The notes beneath the pieces are model-generated. The model did no database searches and was not told the origin of the DNA. It was given only the letters and a program-made list of their open reading frames with translations. The translations under genes were made by a program, and so were the position numbers. DNA of 64,000 nucleotides from Balamuthia mandrillaris (taxonomy: Eukaryota; Discosea; Longamoebia; Balamuthiidae): NCBI GenBank assembly GCA_031835245.1, contig JAVKOQ010000014.1, positions 147,001 to 211,000 of the forward strand, written 5' to 3'. Shown here piece by piece: positions 41,540-53,269 of the stretch. The first letter of the stretch is position 1; the number at the start of each line of letters is the position of its first letter.

Positions 41540-43604
41540 ATGGCTGAACAAAAACGAGCACCACTGAAGGCCGCGGCGGCGTCGATGCGGATGGTCAATC
41601 CTATAAGGAACACTATGGACACCATCAAGATGCCCCAACACCACGAGAAGGAGCGCATCCCTTTGTCGATTGGTATTGTTGTTGTTCACGTTTTTTGTTT
41701 TATTATTTATTTATTATTTATTTTTTTGTTTTTGTTTACTACTTTTTTTTTCACTAACCGCATTTGCATAATAACAGGTGATCCCACCGTGTTTGATAAT
41801 CTGAAAGTGCATCAGTTTGTGAACGAACAGCTGCATAAGGCCGTGGATAGTTACAAGTGGAACGGTTACGTGCAGTCCTCGGGTACCGCTGGTTCGTGCC
41901 GTCCTTCCTTTTTCTTTCAATTTTCTTCTTCTTTTCCTCATCTTTTTCTCCTCTGCACTTCCACACGCTCTCATCTCTCTCTCCCTCTCTCCTTTGCTTT
42001 CGCTTTGTTCTTTATTTCTACTCTCCTCTTATGTCTCTCTCTCTGTCTCTCTCTCTCTCTCTGTCTCTCTCTGTCTCTCTCTGTCTCTCTCTGTCTCTCT
42101 CTGTCTCTCTCTCTGTCTCTCTCTCTGTCTCTCTTTGTATCTCTCTCTCTGTCTCTCTCTCTGTCTCTCTTTGTCTCTCTCTCTCTTTCTAACTTTGGTT
42201 GTCAAACCAGCTGCTCGAAAGGCTGTTGCAGATAAGTTTACCACCAAAGCCTCTCCTCTCAACGAGAATGACGTGCTGCTAACGAGCGGCTGCTCCGGCG
42301 CTTTGGACCTGTGCATTACCGCTGTGGCCAACGCTGGGGATAATATCCTCATCCCCAAACCTGGCTTCTCCCTCTATAAAACCTTATGTGACAACAAAGG
42401 CATAGAGTGCCGGTATTACAACCTCCTGGTATGTGTTCTCTTATCCGCTTCTCTTCACTTCTTCACTGTCGTGCTTCGCGGCTTCTCTCGACTCCTTCTC
42501 TCCCGCTCTCTCTCCTGCTCTCCTCTTTTTATTATTCTCCGTCCCTTTTCTCTTTTCTCTTTTCTCTTTTCTCTTTTCTCTTTTCTCTTTTCTCTTTTCT
42601 CTTATTAACCAAACAAAAATACAGCCGGAGAAGAACTGGGAGATCGACTTGGAACATCTTTCTTCTCTGATCGACTCCAACACTCGCGCTGTGTTGGTCA
42701 ACAATCCATCCAACCCGTGCGGTTCGGTCTGGTCCGAGCAACACATGCTGGAGATATTGGAGGAGGTTGAGAAACACAGCCTGGTCCTCATCTCTGATGA
42801 GGTCTACTTTGACATGGTTTTCGAGCCCAACCGCTTTATCTCCTTTGGTTGGATCAGCAAGAACGTGCCCGTTTTGGTCACTGGCGGTGTCGCTAAACGG
42901 TTTTTGGTTCCTGGTTGGCGCTTGGGTACTGTTTATTTCCTCTTTCTTTTCCATCTCTTCCTCTCTTCTCTCTCTCTCTCTCCTTCGAGAAGTATGTAAA
43001 TGACCGTCTTTCTTTGTTGTTTTTTATTTGAAGGTTGGATAATAGTGCATGATAGACACGAACTCTTATCAGAGATCCGCGTCGGAATGTACAAACTTAC
43101 CCAGTTGATATTGGGACCAACCACTTTAATCCAGGCCATCCTTCCCGACATTCTTCACAACACGCCCCAAGAGTTCTTCGAGGAGACGGACAGGCAGCTC
43201 CAGGAGCACGCACAGCTCTTGATGGAGAGGATACCCGACATCGAGGGGCTCAGCATCATCAAACCTGGTGGTGCCATGTATGCCATGGTTGGTTTCTCTG
43301 CCTGTCCCCCCCCCCTTCCCTCCCAATGCTCTCTCTCTTGCTCTCTCGCTCTCTCTCTCTAATGTGTTCATTCTTCTCTTGTATTTAGATCCAAATCCAT
43401 ATGGACAAGTTTAAGGATATCAAAGACGATGTGGACTTTACTCAAAAGCTGTTGACGGAGGAGAACGTGTTTGTGCTGCCGGGAAGCATCTTTGGAGCGC
43501 CCAACTTTGTTCGTGTGGTCATCTGCCCCGCCAAGGAAAAGCTGGAGGAGGCGTGCGACCGCATTGCGGCTTTCTGTTTGCGCCACAGCCAACTTACCAA
43601 CTGA
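41540..43604 (+). CDS. TAT: Tyrosine aminotransferase (class I/II PLP aminotransferase)
   Basis: Transfers the amino group of tyrosine to 2-oxoglutarate, the first step of tyrosine breakdown. Six exons (41540-41672, 41778-41891, 42211-42428, 42625-42925, 43034-43287, 43389-43604) give about 411 residues. Family words: NPIRNTMDTIKMP near the N-terminus; YVQSSGTA-AARKAVADK; LTSGCSGALDLCITAVANAG; NNPSNPCGSVWS; LISDEVYFDMVF; and the PLP-lysine in TGGVAKRFLVPGWRLG, which matches the TAT rather than the AAT form; PGGAMYAM follows. The start ATG at 41540 precedes the conserved block by a short linker. No targeting peptide is obvious, so it is probably cytosolic. Intron 2 is about 320 nt of mostly (CT)n and intron 3 holds CTTTTCT heptamers. 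Confidence 0.95.
42026..42190. repeat. Long (CT/CTGT)n tract in TAT intron 2
   Basis: Mixed ctctctgtctct units over about 160 bp on the coding strand, ending some 20 bp before the acceptor. Confidence 0.95.
42541..42603. repeat. (TCTTTTC)n heptamer array in TAT intron 3
   Basis: About nine ttctctt units on the coding strand, ending about 20 bp before the acceptor at 42624. Confidence 0.9.
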
Positions 43605-43936
43605 AACCACTCAAAAAAAAAAAAACCAAGTATTTATTATTTTTTTAAAAGAAAAGAAAAGTTTTATTTATCCACGACTACCTCCATTCTTGTCTTAAAG
43701 AGGAAGGAAGCAGAAGAAATAAAACGAAAGGAAGAAGAAAAAACTTGCAGCCACCGACTTGAAAAGAACGCAGAATGTCTTTTATTTTTTTTTGTGGTTT
43801 TTTATTTTTTTATTATATAGAAATAATTTAAAGGAAAACAGACATGGAATCGGATGAAATTTGAAGGTATTTGTCTACAAAAATTTTAATTGCAAAAAAA
43901 AAAAAGAAAAAAAAAAAGAAAAGAAAAGAGTAGCGG
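43605..43936. other. Intergenic spacer downstream of TAT
   Basis: About 330 bp rich in A and T runs (poly-A, poly-T). It holds the TAT 3' end and the 5' flank of the CASTOR-like gene. Nothing else seen. Confidence 0.7.
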
Positions 43937-45836
43937 ATGGAAGATTACGGAGAGGAGGTCGAGAGAAGGCTGCAGACAAGGAACATCCGAGTGCCCAGGC
44001 TGTCGGTGAAGGGAGTGGAGGACATGACCTCATGGTCCTCGCCCACCGGCCTGTTGCTGGCCTCGGACTCTCCGCCGACCTCAGCCTCCCCACAGTTCAC
44101 GCTGACCTACGAGTCCATCTCCACGCTCCCTCAGAAGCTCTTCCTGGCTAGCATACAAAGAGAAAACGTGAACGAGTGCTTTCGTGCCATTTTGCAGCTG
44201 GCATTCTTCCCAGTAAGGTTCTTTCTATCTTTTCTCCTTTTTTTTTTTGATTTTCACACTGCCATTTTTTTTTTTGGGTCTGAAACGTTTTTGTTTTTTT
44301 TGTTTTGTATGAACCAGTTCAACCAGTTTCTTTTCGTACACTGAAACGGAGGATGAGATCTCGGTGTTAGTGGACGAACATTCGCTCTCTCTATTCCCGG
44401 AGGACGCCATTGTGCTCTGTCCTCCTGCCAGACGCGCCATTCAAGTCTATGAAGGCGCTGAGGCTATCAGTGCGTCTCTCTCTCTCTCTCTCTCTCTCTC
44501 TCGCCTTCTTGTCTCCGAAAAGTCTCAAGCAACAGTCCCTAAGCAACGTTTTCTTTTTCTCAACACAGACATGACGGGCTACATTAGTCTTTTGGCTGGA
44601 GCCATAGCCTCAGCTGGCATCAGCATCATCTATCTCAGCACCTTTAACACTGATTTGATTGTTGTACGTATAAGAGAAGAGAGGAAGGGACTAACAGACA
44701 AGAGACTGAGAGACAGAGCGCGCACGAGAGAGAGAGAGAGGAGCAGAGGAGTTGAACGAATGCCTAATTGAGGCTAACGAAAACACATTTGCTTTTCGCA
44801 TTCTTATACAAAGGTGGCCGAAGAGCACTTGGAAGAAGCACATGAGTGTCTAAAGAAGGCATTGCAACCTTCAGGCATCCCACATGATGCGCAAAAGCTA
44901 TTCCAATCCTCGCCTCAGAATTCTCAACTGCCCACTACTTCACCGCCATCTCTATCCTCAATTGTAGCAGAAGGAGTAAGAGACCATAGGATCAAAGCAA
45001 ACAAAGTAAACAAGAAAAACAGGTCTGATGGCGGTAACCGTAGAAACCTTGTTGGCAAGGACAAAGTGCTTGTGTCTCCTTTGCCTAAACAACTTTCCAT
45101 TGCAACGTTACCACGTGAGGTTAGTTGTTTCTTTGACTCCTTTTCTTTTGTTTTCATGTTTTTCTGTTCAGTTTTGTTTTGTTTTTTTTTTTGTTTAGTT
45201 TGCGTTGTTGTGTTTTAGTTAGTCACGTTGACCCTGACCCGTTTCATTCTTTAAGGCATTGTCAAAAGTTGTGCATCCACTGTTACGGGTGTTTCTCATG
45301 TGAGTTACAATTCCGTCTCATCTGTTGAATAACGCTCGCTAACTTCTCTCTTTTTCAAAAAGGCAATGCACATTCTTCTCGGTGACAATGACTAAAGACG
45401 AAGTGTCAATGATTATAGACGACGAGCTGCTGGAATACTTTGACATGGATCTTCTTGAAGTACATGACAAAACTTGGCGAGGCATTCAAGTAGAGCAGGG
45501 GAGCATGGGTACAGGTAAGCGAATCTCTTGGTTCTCCAGCCTCTCGGCTCTTGTCTTTGTCACTTTTCCTGAGTCGTTTCTCTCTACAGCCGAAACCGGA
45601 GCTGTCAGCATGTTGGCTGATGTATGGGCCAATGAAGGCATCAGTATTTATTATCTATCAACATTCCAAACGGACTTTGTTTTGGTTCTCTCCCCTTCTC
45701 ACTCTTTCATTTAAAACCGAAACTAACAGCAAAAAACCACGAACATTAAAAAAAAAAGGTGGAAGAAGAACAGTTACAGGAAGCCATCCAAGTATTATTA
45801 CAGGAGAACTTGGCAATGTTGGAAGACGAAGGTTGA
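43937..45836 (+). CDS. CASTOR-like ACT-domain protein (cytosolic arginine sensor family)
   Basis: Eight exons (43937-44217, about 44318-44469, 44569-44663, 44814-45119, 45256-45299, 45363-45514, 45590-45684, 45759-45836) give about 400 residues. The protein has two related halves: half 1 has FFSYTETEDEISVLVDE, TGYISLLAGAIASAGI and SIIYLSTFNTDLIVV; half 2 has FFSVTMTKDEVSMIIDD, GAVSMLADVWANEGI and SIYYLSTFQTDFVLV. This tandem pattern (FFSxT.T...E, then G.S.LA..., then YLST[FY].TD..LV) is that of the CASTOR1/2 (GATS) family, whose members bind arginine at the ACT interface and restrain GATOR2-mTORC1. A 100-residue polar linker (about residues 200-280) separates the halves. Arginine binding here is inference; a plain ACT protein is the alternative. 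Introns are short and CT-rich. Confidence 0.83.
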
Positions 45837-45875
45837 ACCATTTTTATGAATAGATATACGAGTAATCCTCAAAGC

Positions 45876-47439
45876 TTAATACCAAGGGCCAGACGATGGT
45901 GGAGACCATATCTGCAAAACATAACATAATGTCTCCATCACTCGTTGCACCATTTCCAACACTTCTATCCTGGTCTTTACACAGAGGCCCTCTGCTCTCT
46001 CCGCCCTCAGCAATTTGTGTTCCAGGGGCGGCTTGCACGGGCCAAGACACTTGTACACAGCTGCGGCGAGGCGTTGACACAGTCGCCACAGCGGAGTACA
46101 ATCCTTCCTCTCCACTGCATAACGTAGCAGCCGTTGCACACTGTGCGCTTCTGAAATGAGTGCTAGCCAAGCCACCGAAATAGAAGAAGACGCCTCCTTG
46201 CTGCTCTCCGATTCTTTGTCCTCTGGTACGTCTGTTGCACTTGCGGCTTTGTTAGCAGAGGCTTGCAGGAACTGGAGGACCGTTTGAAGGTTGAGGAGAG
46301 CGGTGTAAAACTTCATAAGTGCACCAAAGCATTGCTCCGTTTGAGCGAAGCTTCCTTCTCCCCAAAACAAGATTTTGGTGCACGCCTCTGCCATCTTATC
46401 TGAGAGCGTGGCTTGCGCTTCCGCCAAGTTAGCTCCTCCATCTCCTTGGCACTGCAGCGCGGCAACTCTCTCTGCAAGGTATCGCCATGGCCCCAGTACT
46501 TTGGTTTGCCCATGCTGCCTCTTTTCCCCCAGCCACGCACTACAATCCTCCTTGATAGCACAAACCCTGCCCGCAAACGTGGTCGCGCTTGCCACAGGGT
46601 CACTTCTGAAACGATACCTCCTTGTCCAGTGCGGCTGCCTTATGCTCAGGAATTCCAGCTGGGTGTCGGCACCAAGTCCCATGCTCTTCCCCGAAGAGAG
46701 CAGAAGGTGGTAGGGCGCAGAGAAAAAGCGGTACGCATTTTTTGCAACCGAATGGTACACCAGGTATGTGGTCGGCTTGCTACAAGGGCGTTGCTAAAGT
46801 TATCATAACAGGCGGAAGAAAATGAGGAAAAAGGAGAGGGAAAAAAAACTCACGTGCTTGGGTTGTGCTGATGATCTTGCCAAATAGCGGCCAGAATGGA
46901 AGCGTTGGTGGTGTGATAGGTTCCTCCAGAGGGCATCTTCAACTGCAGCAGGCACTCTCTGACAAGAGAACGACTGTGATTATCCACATATTTCCACCCT
47001 GCTTCACTGTGCATCAGCTGTTTGGATAGGAGCTTATTCCCATCTAACATGGTAAGGTACGTGGCCTCAACATCTTCTTCCTTCCAGGTGAAGACCAAGC
47101 CTTTGTTGGCCAGGGCTTCACAAAAGCGGTGCGCCCCTAGGTCTTGTTCCTCTTTTGGTGTTGCGAATGGGAGCAACGTTTTTTCGGGGCAAAAAGGGGC
47201 CACAAACCCAGCACATGAGCACAGCGCAGAGAAAAGCTGCTCCGCAGAGACCAATCGTTGGGGCAGCATGCTAACATGAAATTGAGGCATCATCAGCTGC
47301 AGTAGTCCTCTCCTCGGCCATTCGTCAAGTTCTTTGCACCAATATTCCTCAAAAATAGAGGTCGCCAATACTCTGGGCACCATTCCAGACAGCACAAACT
47401 GGACCCTTCAAGAAGGGTGAATCAAAAATGTTAGCGTTG

Positions 47440-47485
<46 letters not shown>

Positions 47486-48709
47486 CTCAGGAAGACGGCC
47501 GGATGCATTCAGAATGGGCAAGTGGAAATACCGGTGAAGACATGCCAGTTGGTAGAGCATGTTGGAGGTTTTAAGTCCTCTGTCCAATGGTGGTAGCACC
47601 ATCACCACTGACTCGTCAACTGTTGCATCCAGGTCGTCGTTTTCGTCACTACCATGCCTTGAGGTTCCTCCGTTTTGCTGTTGATGCAAAGATTGGCAGT
47701 ACCTTCTCATCACTGCAAAAGCCTTTCCACGGGGTCCTTTCTTCTCGTGTGCAGTGCCATCCATGAGGTAAAAGGCACCGAGATCTCTAATCAATCCGTT
47801 CATGATGCTTTTGGCTGGGAAGACGAGGTAAAATCCGAGTTTCCTTGCTCCCGCCCCAACTATCATCCACACTCTCTTCAACAGAACCTCCTCTTCTTCC
47901 TTCTCCTTGTCCGCCAATTGCTTTTCTTGTGCTTGTTCTTGTTCTTGTGCTTCTCCGTGCAAGGAAGACCGACAAAAAGGTCGACCAAGACGATGGCACG
48001 CCAAGCTCAGCATCTCTTCCAGGAAGCGTTGCGGATCTTTCTTCACACCCATCATATAGCACAATCGCTGACAGTCCACTTCCAACAGCAGCTCCTCTGT
48101 GGCCTCCTTCACTTTGCTAAACGGGCGGAACGGACCCTGTACTTTCTCTTGCTCCTGGCCCGTTTCCTTTTCCTCTTCGTCTTCTTCGTTGTTGGTTTGG
48201 CCGAGGCCGCTGCGTTTCGACTTCCTCTTCTCTTGCTGGTTGAGCCGCTGGGCTTTCAGTTGCTTGGCCTGGCGTTGCAAATGATGGAGAGTCTGTTGAT
48301 GAGAGAGCAATGGCTTCGCTTCGCGGTCCTGCAAGAACGGGATGGACAGATGCGACAGCAACAACGGCAGCGGCATCAGGAATATCCGTCGAAGAAGCTC
48401 GGCTACCTCGCCGTGCAGTGGCCCAGAGAGGGAGATCCGGCCTCTCTTTCTCGCCGCCAATCGAGCAGCCCCTTTACGGTGCGAGTTCTCCCAGAGGGAC
48501 CTCCACGCCTCCTCCTCCTCCTCCCCCTCTTCCGCTTCATTGGATGAAGAGGGATCGCTGTAGAAAAAGGCGTCCTCCAAAAGGTCAAAAAAACGGGAGC
48601 ACGTCCGTGCCACAGCCACCAAGCCAAACGCCTCTTTGGCCGGGGCCGGCGCCGCTGGCTTCAAGAACGAGAAGATGTGCAACAAGAGCTCGTCCGGCAG
48701 TTCCTCCAT
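45876..48709 (-). CDS. Large F-box protein with unrecognised C-terminal region
   Basis: Three exons (48709-47532, 47405 to about 46854, about 46783-45876), roughly 880 residues. Residues 3-45 are an F-box (LPDELLLHIFSFLKP, VARTCSRFFDLLEDA), so it is likely a substrate adaptor for SCF ubiquitin ligases. Then come acidic and Gln/Lys/Glu coiled-coil stretches (LSHQQTLHHLQRQAKQLKAQ) and a long helical body. Recognisable words in the C-terminal part (VYHSVAKNAYRFFSAPYHLL; LGPWRYLAERVAALQCQ) match no family I know. Intron 1 has (GA)n on the coding strand. The stop lies 39 bp from the convergent CASTOR-like stop. Confidence 0.82.
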
Positions 48710-48888
48710 CCTTCTTCCTTGTTGTTCTCCTCTCGCTGCTCTTCAGCTAAAAGTGAAAAAAGTAAATAGGTCAGCAGGAATGCAGAGGAAGAGGAGGCGG
48801 AGGAGGGAGAGCAAAACCAGGCCCTTCCCTCCCTTCTCCAAAAACTTCTTTCACACTCCACCGCCTGCTCCATCGGCTGCAAGGAAGG

Positions 48889-49182
48889 TGTGACCGCTTC
48901 GCCGGGGGAGCTTTGGCCAGCCCACCGCTCTCACCCACTGCAACCTCGCCAACAACAAGCTGACCGCCTTGCCGAGAGAGTCTGGTCAGCTCACCGCTCT
49001 CACCCACTGCAGTCTCTCCAACAACGCTCTTGCATCCTTGCCGAGGGAGTTTGGCCAGCTCACCGCCTCCTCTCTCCACGCCATTCGCTCTACCTGCAGG
49101 ACAACCCCTTAGCAGCCCTGCCTTGCTCGATGGTTGGTCTTCTTCCGTCCTTGCAAACGGTTGCAGCGAAGGTGTGATGTTT
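48889..49182 (+). pseudogene. Decayed leucine-rich-repeat fragment with frameshifts
   Basis: Four imperfect tandem units of about 69 bp run from 48889 to 49182. In frame, unit 2 reads LTALPRESGQLTALTHC and unit 3 reads LASLPREFGQLTASS, typical plant/amoeba-type LRRs with an SxNxL core (LSNNAL). Unit 1 needs a one-base shift (TASPGELW...) to match, and after unit 3 the frame shifts again before LYLQDNPLAALPCSM. No ATG, donor or acceptor unites these frames. I read it as a broken or relic LRR gene between the F-box gene and IMPDH; the minus-strand open frame over it is a shadow. Confidence 0.6.
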
Positions 49183-49500
49183 GTAACCAACAACTGTTTT
49201 TGGAGGCAGAAGCGGAGCAAGAAGCAGCAGGGGCCGAAGAAGAAGGGCAAACAAGGCCAGCGGTGAGAAGGCATTATTGGGACAAGGAAGAAAGAAGAGA
49301 TTGGTGGGAGTTGTGGTGTTGCGGCCAGAGCTGCTTCCACCGGCCCCATCGCTGGATGTTCCCTTGCTGCAACCAAGTAGTTCTTTTGTGCCTCTCCTCT
49401 TCTTCTTCTTCTTCTTGTTCTTCTTCTTCTTCTTCGTTCTTTTTCTTCTTTCAAACAAAAAAACAAAAACAAAAACAAAATGGAACAAAAAAAAAGTGTT

Positions 49501-50568
49501 TCAATCCCGAATGTTGTGGATATCGTGAGGTTTGCCCTCCAACGCCCCGGCGGGACCCTGCACCCAGGCGGTGGCCTTCCTCTGGAACGCGGGCACGTTG
49601 TTGGCTCCCGTGTGGGCCAACCCCGACTGAATGCCTCCCAAAAAGTTGAGCATGACCCTCTCCAAAGATCCCTTGTACTCCACCAGACCTTCCACGCCCT
49701 CCGCCACCATCTTCTCGGCCTGTGCCTTGGTCAGCCCCTCCGTGACGTGCTGCTCGGAGGATTGGCGGTGGTAGCGCCCGCGGCTGCCGCTGCGCTCGGC
49801 CATGGCACTGCGGCTGCCCATGCCGCGAATGGTCTTGAACTGCTTGCCATTGCTGACGACCACTTGGCCGGGGCTTTCGGTGGTGCCAGCCAATGCGCTG
49901 CCCAACATCACTCCACTGGCTCCACAAGCAAAGCATTTCACTGTTATCAGTTGAAATATTAGATGGGAGGAGGAAGCAAGCGAAACGAATGAAGGAAGAA
50001 AGAAGAACGAACCGATATCGCCGCTACTGCGAATGCCACCGTCAGCAATGATGGGAACGTAAAAGCCTGTCTTGGCACCATAGTCCCTGACTGCTCTCCA
50101 GACCTCATACAAGGCGGTGGCTTGAGGCACACCGTGGCCCGTCACCTGACGAGTGGTACAGATACTACCAGGTCCAATGCCCACCTTGAGAGCGTCCGGT
50201 TTGGCGTCGGACTCCAACAAGTACATTGCTGAGTCGTAGGAAGCAATATTGCCAACGATGACCTCAAAGTCGCCCCAACCGTCCAGCTCTGAGGAGGAGG
50301 ATGATCCAGGGCTGTTAGTTGCCTTATGTTGTTGCTGTCGAAGGAGAATGCGTTGGTTCTTGAGTTCTTGCAAAGCTTTGAGGGTATTGCGAGCAGGTTT
50401 GCAAGCGCCGTGAGAGGAGTCCACAACGAGCACCCTACATCCGCTCTCTACGAGCAGGCGGGCTCGTTCGATGTCCTCGTTGCCCATTCCGATGGCTGCT
50501 GCCACCAAAAAGTGGCCCTTATCATCCAAACTATTGTATGTTATTTGTTTGAGTAATAGTTCTCTTTT

Positions 50569-50619
<51 letters not shown>

Positions 50620-50937
50620 TAAAGAACATAGGAGTGGAAGAGAAACATTAAAGCGTTCAAGAGTACCTGAATGTCTTTTTCTTTCTCTGATCGTTACGAA
50701 CATCGCTCCAGACGTACATACCAATGAGGTTGTCATCCTTATCAACGATAGGCAGCTTCTTCACTTTTCTTTCCTTCATGATTGCGTAGGCTTCAGTTGA
50801 GTCGGTTCCTTCTGGAGCAGTCACAATGTTGGAGCGGGGAATCATCATGTCTCCGAGCCTTGGGTTGGCACTTGAGTCTATGAACTCCATCTCATCTCTT
50901 GTCACCATGCCTTTATTGCATGCATGTTATTGAAGAA

Positions 50938-50968
<31 letters not shown>

Positions 50969-51626
50969 ACATAGAAGCAAACGAAAAAAGAAACTACGAA
51001 CCAAGAAGACGGCCGTACTTCTTCTTGACACTGGTGCTTCGTCTGCGATGGTCCAACTCCGGGGAGAGCACGCTTTCCGTGGAGGTGTCACTGGCCGCTG
51101 CCACGATCGGAAAACTGGTGAAGGTCCAACCGTACTTGGCCGCTGCCGCTTGCAACTGCGAATAATGGTCCTCCGGGTGGAAGACGATAGGCCGATCGAT
51201 CATTCCTCCAGAGTGAATCTTCTTACGGACCCATTTGACCATGGCGGCCTGCGCCTCGGGCGACAGGTTACGGTGCAGCACACCCAGTCCGCCCATCTGC
51301 GCCATGGAGAGGGCCATGTTCTCCTCCGTGACGGTGTCCATGGCGGCGCTGAGGATGCCAGCCCCCTTGAGCGCGATCCTGCGGGTCACAAAGGAGCGTA
51401 GGTTGACGTCGTTGGGGTGAAAGTCGGAGGGCTTGTCCTCCAGGGTCAACTCGTCAAAGGTGAGTGCGGTGCGGCTGCGACGCTTCTCCTCAAAGAGGTC
51501 CTGCATGGCTTGGCTGAGCTCCACTCCCTTGGGGAAGACCTGCTCAAAGGTCGGTCCGGTCGTCGGATCGGAAGTGCCTTTGCCATTGGACGGAAGCGAT
51601 GCCGATGAAGGAGTGCTGGCTTGCAT
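49501..51626 (-). CDS. IMPDH: Inosine-5'-monophosphate dehydrogenase
   Basis: Oxidises IMP to XMP, the committed step of guanine nucleotide synthesis. Start at 51626 (MQASTPSSASLPSNG), stop at 49501; at least five exons. Visible motifs: TALTFDELTLEDKPSDFHP (N-terminal barrel), MDTVTEENMALSMAQMGGLG, a CBS-type inserted module (MVTRDEMEF...KVKKLPIVDKDDNLIGM), GVDSSHGACKP-type strand (VVDSSHGACKPARN), the catalytic loop VGIGPGSICTTRQVTG with the active-site Cys, ADGGIRSSGDIG, MLGSALAGTTESPGQ, GMGSRSAMAERSG, then the flap (QHVTEGL). The C-terminal tail is AGALEGKPHDIHNIRD. Two introns carry (CT)n on the coding strand. No targeting signal, so cytosolic. Confidence 0.96.
50573..50617. repeat. (GA)n tract in an IMPDH intron
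   Basis: A pure GA run on the plus strand, CT on the coding strand. Confidence 0.9.
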
Positions 51627-51874
51627 TTTTGATTGTGTATGAGGAATGAAAAGATGGAGAGAGATCAAAAAAAAAAAGAGGGATGGCAGTGAGAGTGAGC
51701 GAGCGAGCGAGCGAGAACAAGCCAGGAAGGAAAGGAGAGAGAATGGGAAAGGTGGGAGGAAGGCCCTTGGGGGCCACAGCTGTTCGCTCCAAACTGGGTT
51801 TGACACCCCGGAAGAAGAAAATGAAAAAGAAAAAAAAAAAGGCAGCGCTTCTTTCTCCGCCACTCTTTTGGTTG

Positions 51875-52060
51875 TAGCGCCGCAGGGTAGACAAAACCAA
51901 GATTACACGTCACACTATTCCCCTTTGTCTGTGTGGGATAATACATGACTCCTCAACACATATGTCCACCCTGCGGGGCTACACTCTTTTCCCACAGAGG
52001 CAAAGGGGAAAAGCGTGACGTGTAATCTTGGTTATGTCTACTCCTGCGGGCTTACACTCT
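51875..52060. mobile_element. Palindromic MITE-like inverted repeat between IMPDH and otubain
   Basis: Left arm 51875-51938 and right arm 51985-52056 are near-perfect inverted copies: gtagacaaaaccaagatt on the left mirrors gtagacataaccaagatt, and acacgtcac plus a cccctttgtct/cccctttgcct block match as well. Arms are about 64 bp with some mismatches. The centre (about 51966-51986) repeats the right arm's outer end in direct orientation (cctgcggggctacactc versus cctgcgggcttacactc). No ORF. It lies in the divergent IMPDH/otubain promoter. It could be a foldback transposon remnant or a regulatory palindrome. Confidence 0.6.
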
Positions 52061-52223
52061 TTTGGTAGTGTGTTGCTCACGATCACCACCCCTCAGGCGG
52101 GAAAGATCCGGGAACTCAAAAATGGAAATATGCCGAGCGGGTAATTGCTTTCCATGGAGAATGCTGACGTGAGTTCCTGTCGGCAGAAAAAGAGCGCCAC
52201 CGAAAGAAAAAAATAAATAAAAG

Positions 52224-53199
52224 ATGGCGAGGTTTGTGGGAGAGGAGCGGTCGCTGGATGGCTTGTGCGAGGAGTACAGGAATGAGGAACTGCGCAAAAA
52301 GATAAACGCGCTCAAGGTTCGTTCTGAATGCCCCCTTTATCTTTCTCTCCTCTCTCTCTCTCTCTCTCTCTTATTCCTTTGCTCTCGTATGGATTAGTAC
52401 GCATAACAAAAGTGGAGCGATAACGATCTGATGATGAACAAACTACCACAAATGCTAACAACAGGCAGTCTATCCACGATGGCACGCCATACGAGGGGAT
52501 GGAAACTGTTTCTATCGTGCCGTATGGACCGGCTACAGCCGTCTCTTCTGCAGGCTTCCCACCGACGAACACAACTTTGAGGAAGAACGTCTTCGCTTCC
52601 AAAACGTGCTTTGCGCCAACCAACACCTCTTCCATCAACTTAAACCCGAAACGAAAGAACTTCTCTTCGCTCAGCTCAAGAAACTTTCACTCTCTCCTCC
52701 CCACAACGAGAACGAAGCATCGACGACAGAAGCAACAACGAACGACGAGGCAACGGAAGCAAGTAAGAAGGAAGAAGAAAAAGAGGAGGAGCTCTTCTCC
52801 CAACTCATCAACGACGAAGCGACTTCCGATGGGTTCGTGCTGTTTCTGCGTCTTCTCACCAGCGACACTCTTCGCAAAGGCAAAGACTTTTACAGCCTCT
52901 TCCTCGATGACGATGATGATGATAAAGGCGGTGTGTTCGAGCAACGTTGCCAACGAGCAGAGACGATGGGTGAGGAGGCGGAGCAATTGGAGATGGTGGC
53001 GCTACTTTCGGCGTTGGGTGTCTCCGCCAAGGTTTGGAGGTTGGAAAGAGGTGGTAAAGGGATCACTTCGGTGGTGCTGCCGGATGACAGCAAGAAGCAA
53101 CAGCTGTTAACTTTGTTATATCGGCCTGGCCATTACGATCTTCTTCTTCCCCGCGCATCCTGTTCCGGTTCTTCTTCTTCTTCTTCTTCTTCTTCTTGA
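52224..53199 (+). CDS. OTUB: Otubain-type OTU deubiquitinase
   Basis: Cuts ubiquitin chains (often Lys48 in the family). Two exons (52224-52316 and 52465-53199) give 275 residues. The catalytic Cys lies in IRGDGNCFYRA near residue 45, with the GDGNCFYR motif diagnostic of otubains. Catalytic His is in YRPGHYDLLLP near residue 255. An acidic insert (residues about 115-150) interrupts the middle. The tail is poly-Ser. The N-terminal MARFVGEERSLDGLCEEYR helix matches the otubain entry helix. Intron 1 contains (CT)n. Confidence 0.9.
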
Positions 53200-53269
53200 T
53201 GCTAAATAATTGTTGATACTGTACTTCTTTTTCGTTGTTATGGGGGAACTGCTTTGTTGTTGAAAGTGT

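Noticed and set aside
42029-42358. Minus-strand Arg/Glu repeat ORF
   Set aside because: Antisense of the (CT)n tract in TAT intron 2.
48771-49478. 235-codon minus-strand frame with repeated GELAKLPRQG-like units
   Set aside because: It is antisense to the LRR units, whose plus-strand reading gives a real repeat consensus; the minus frame is open by base composition.
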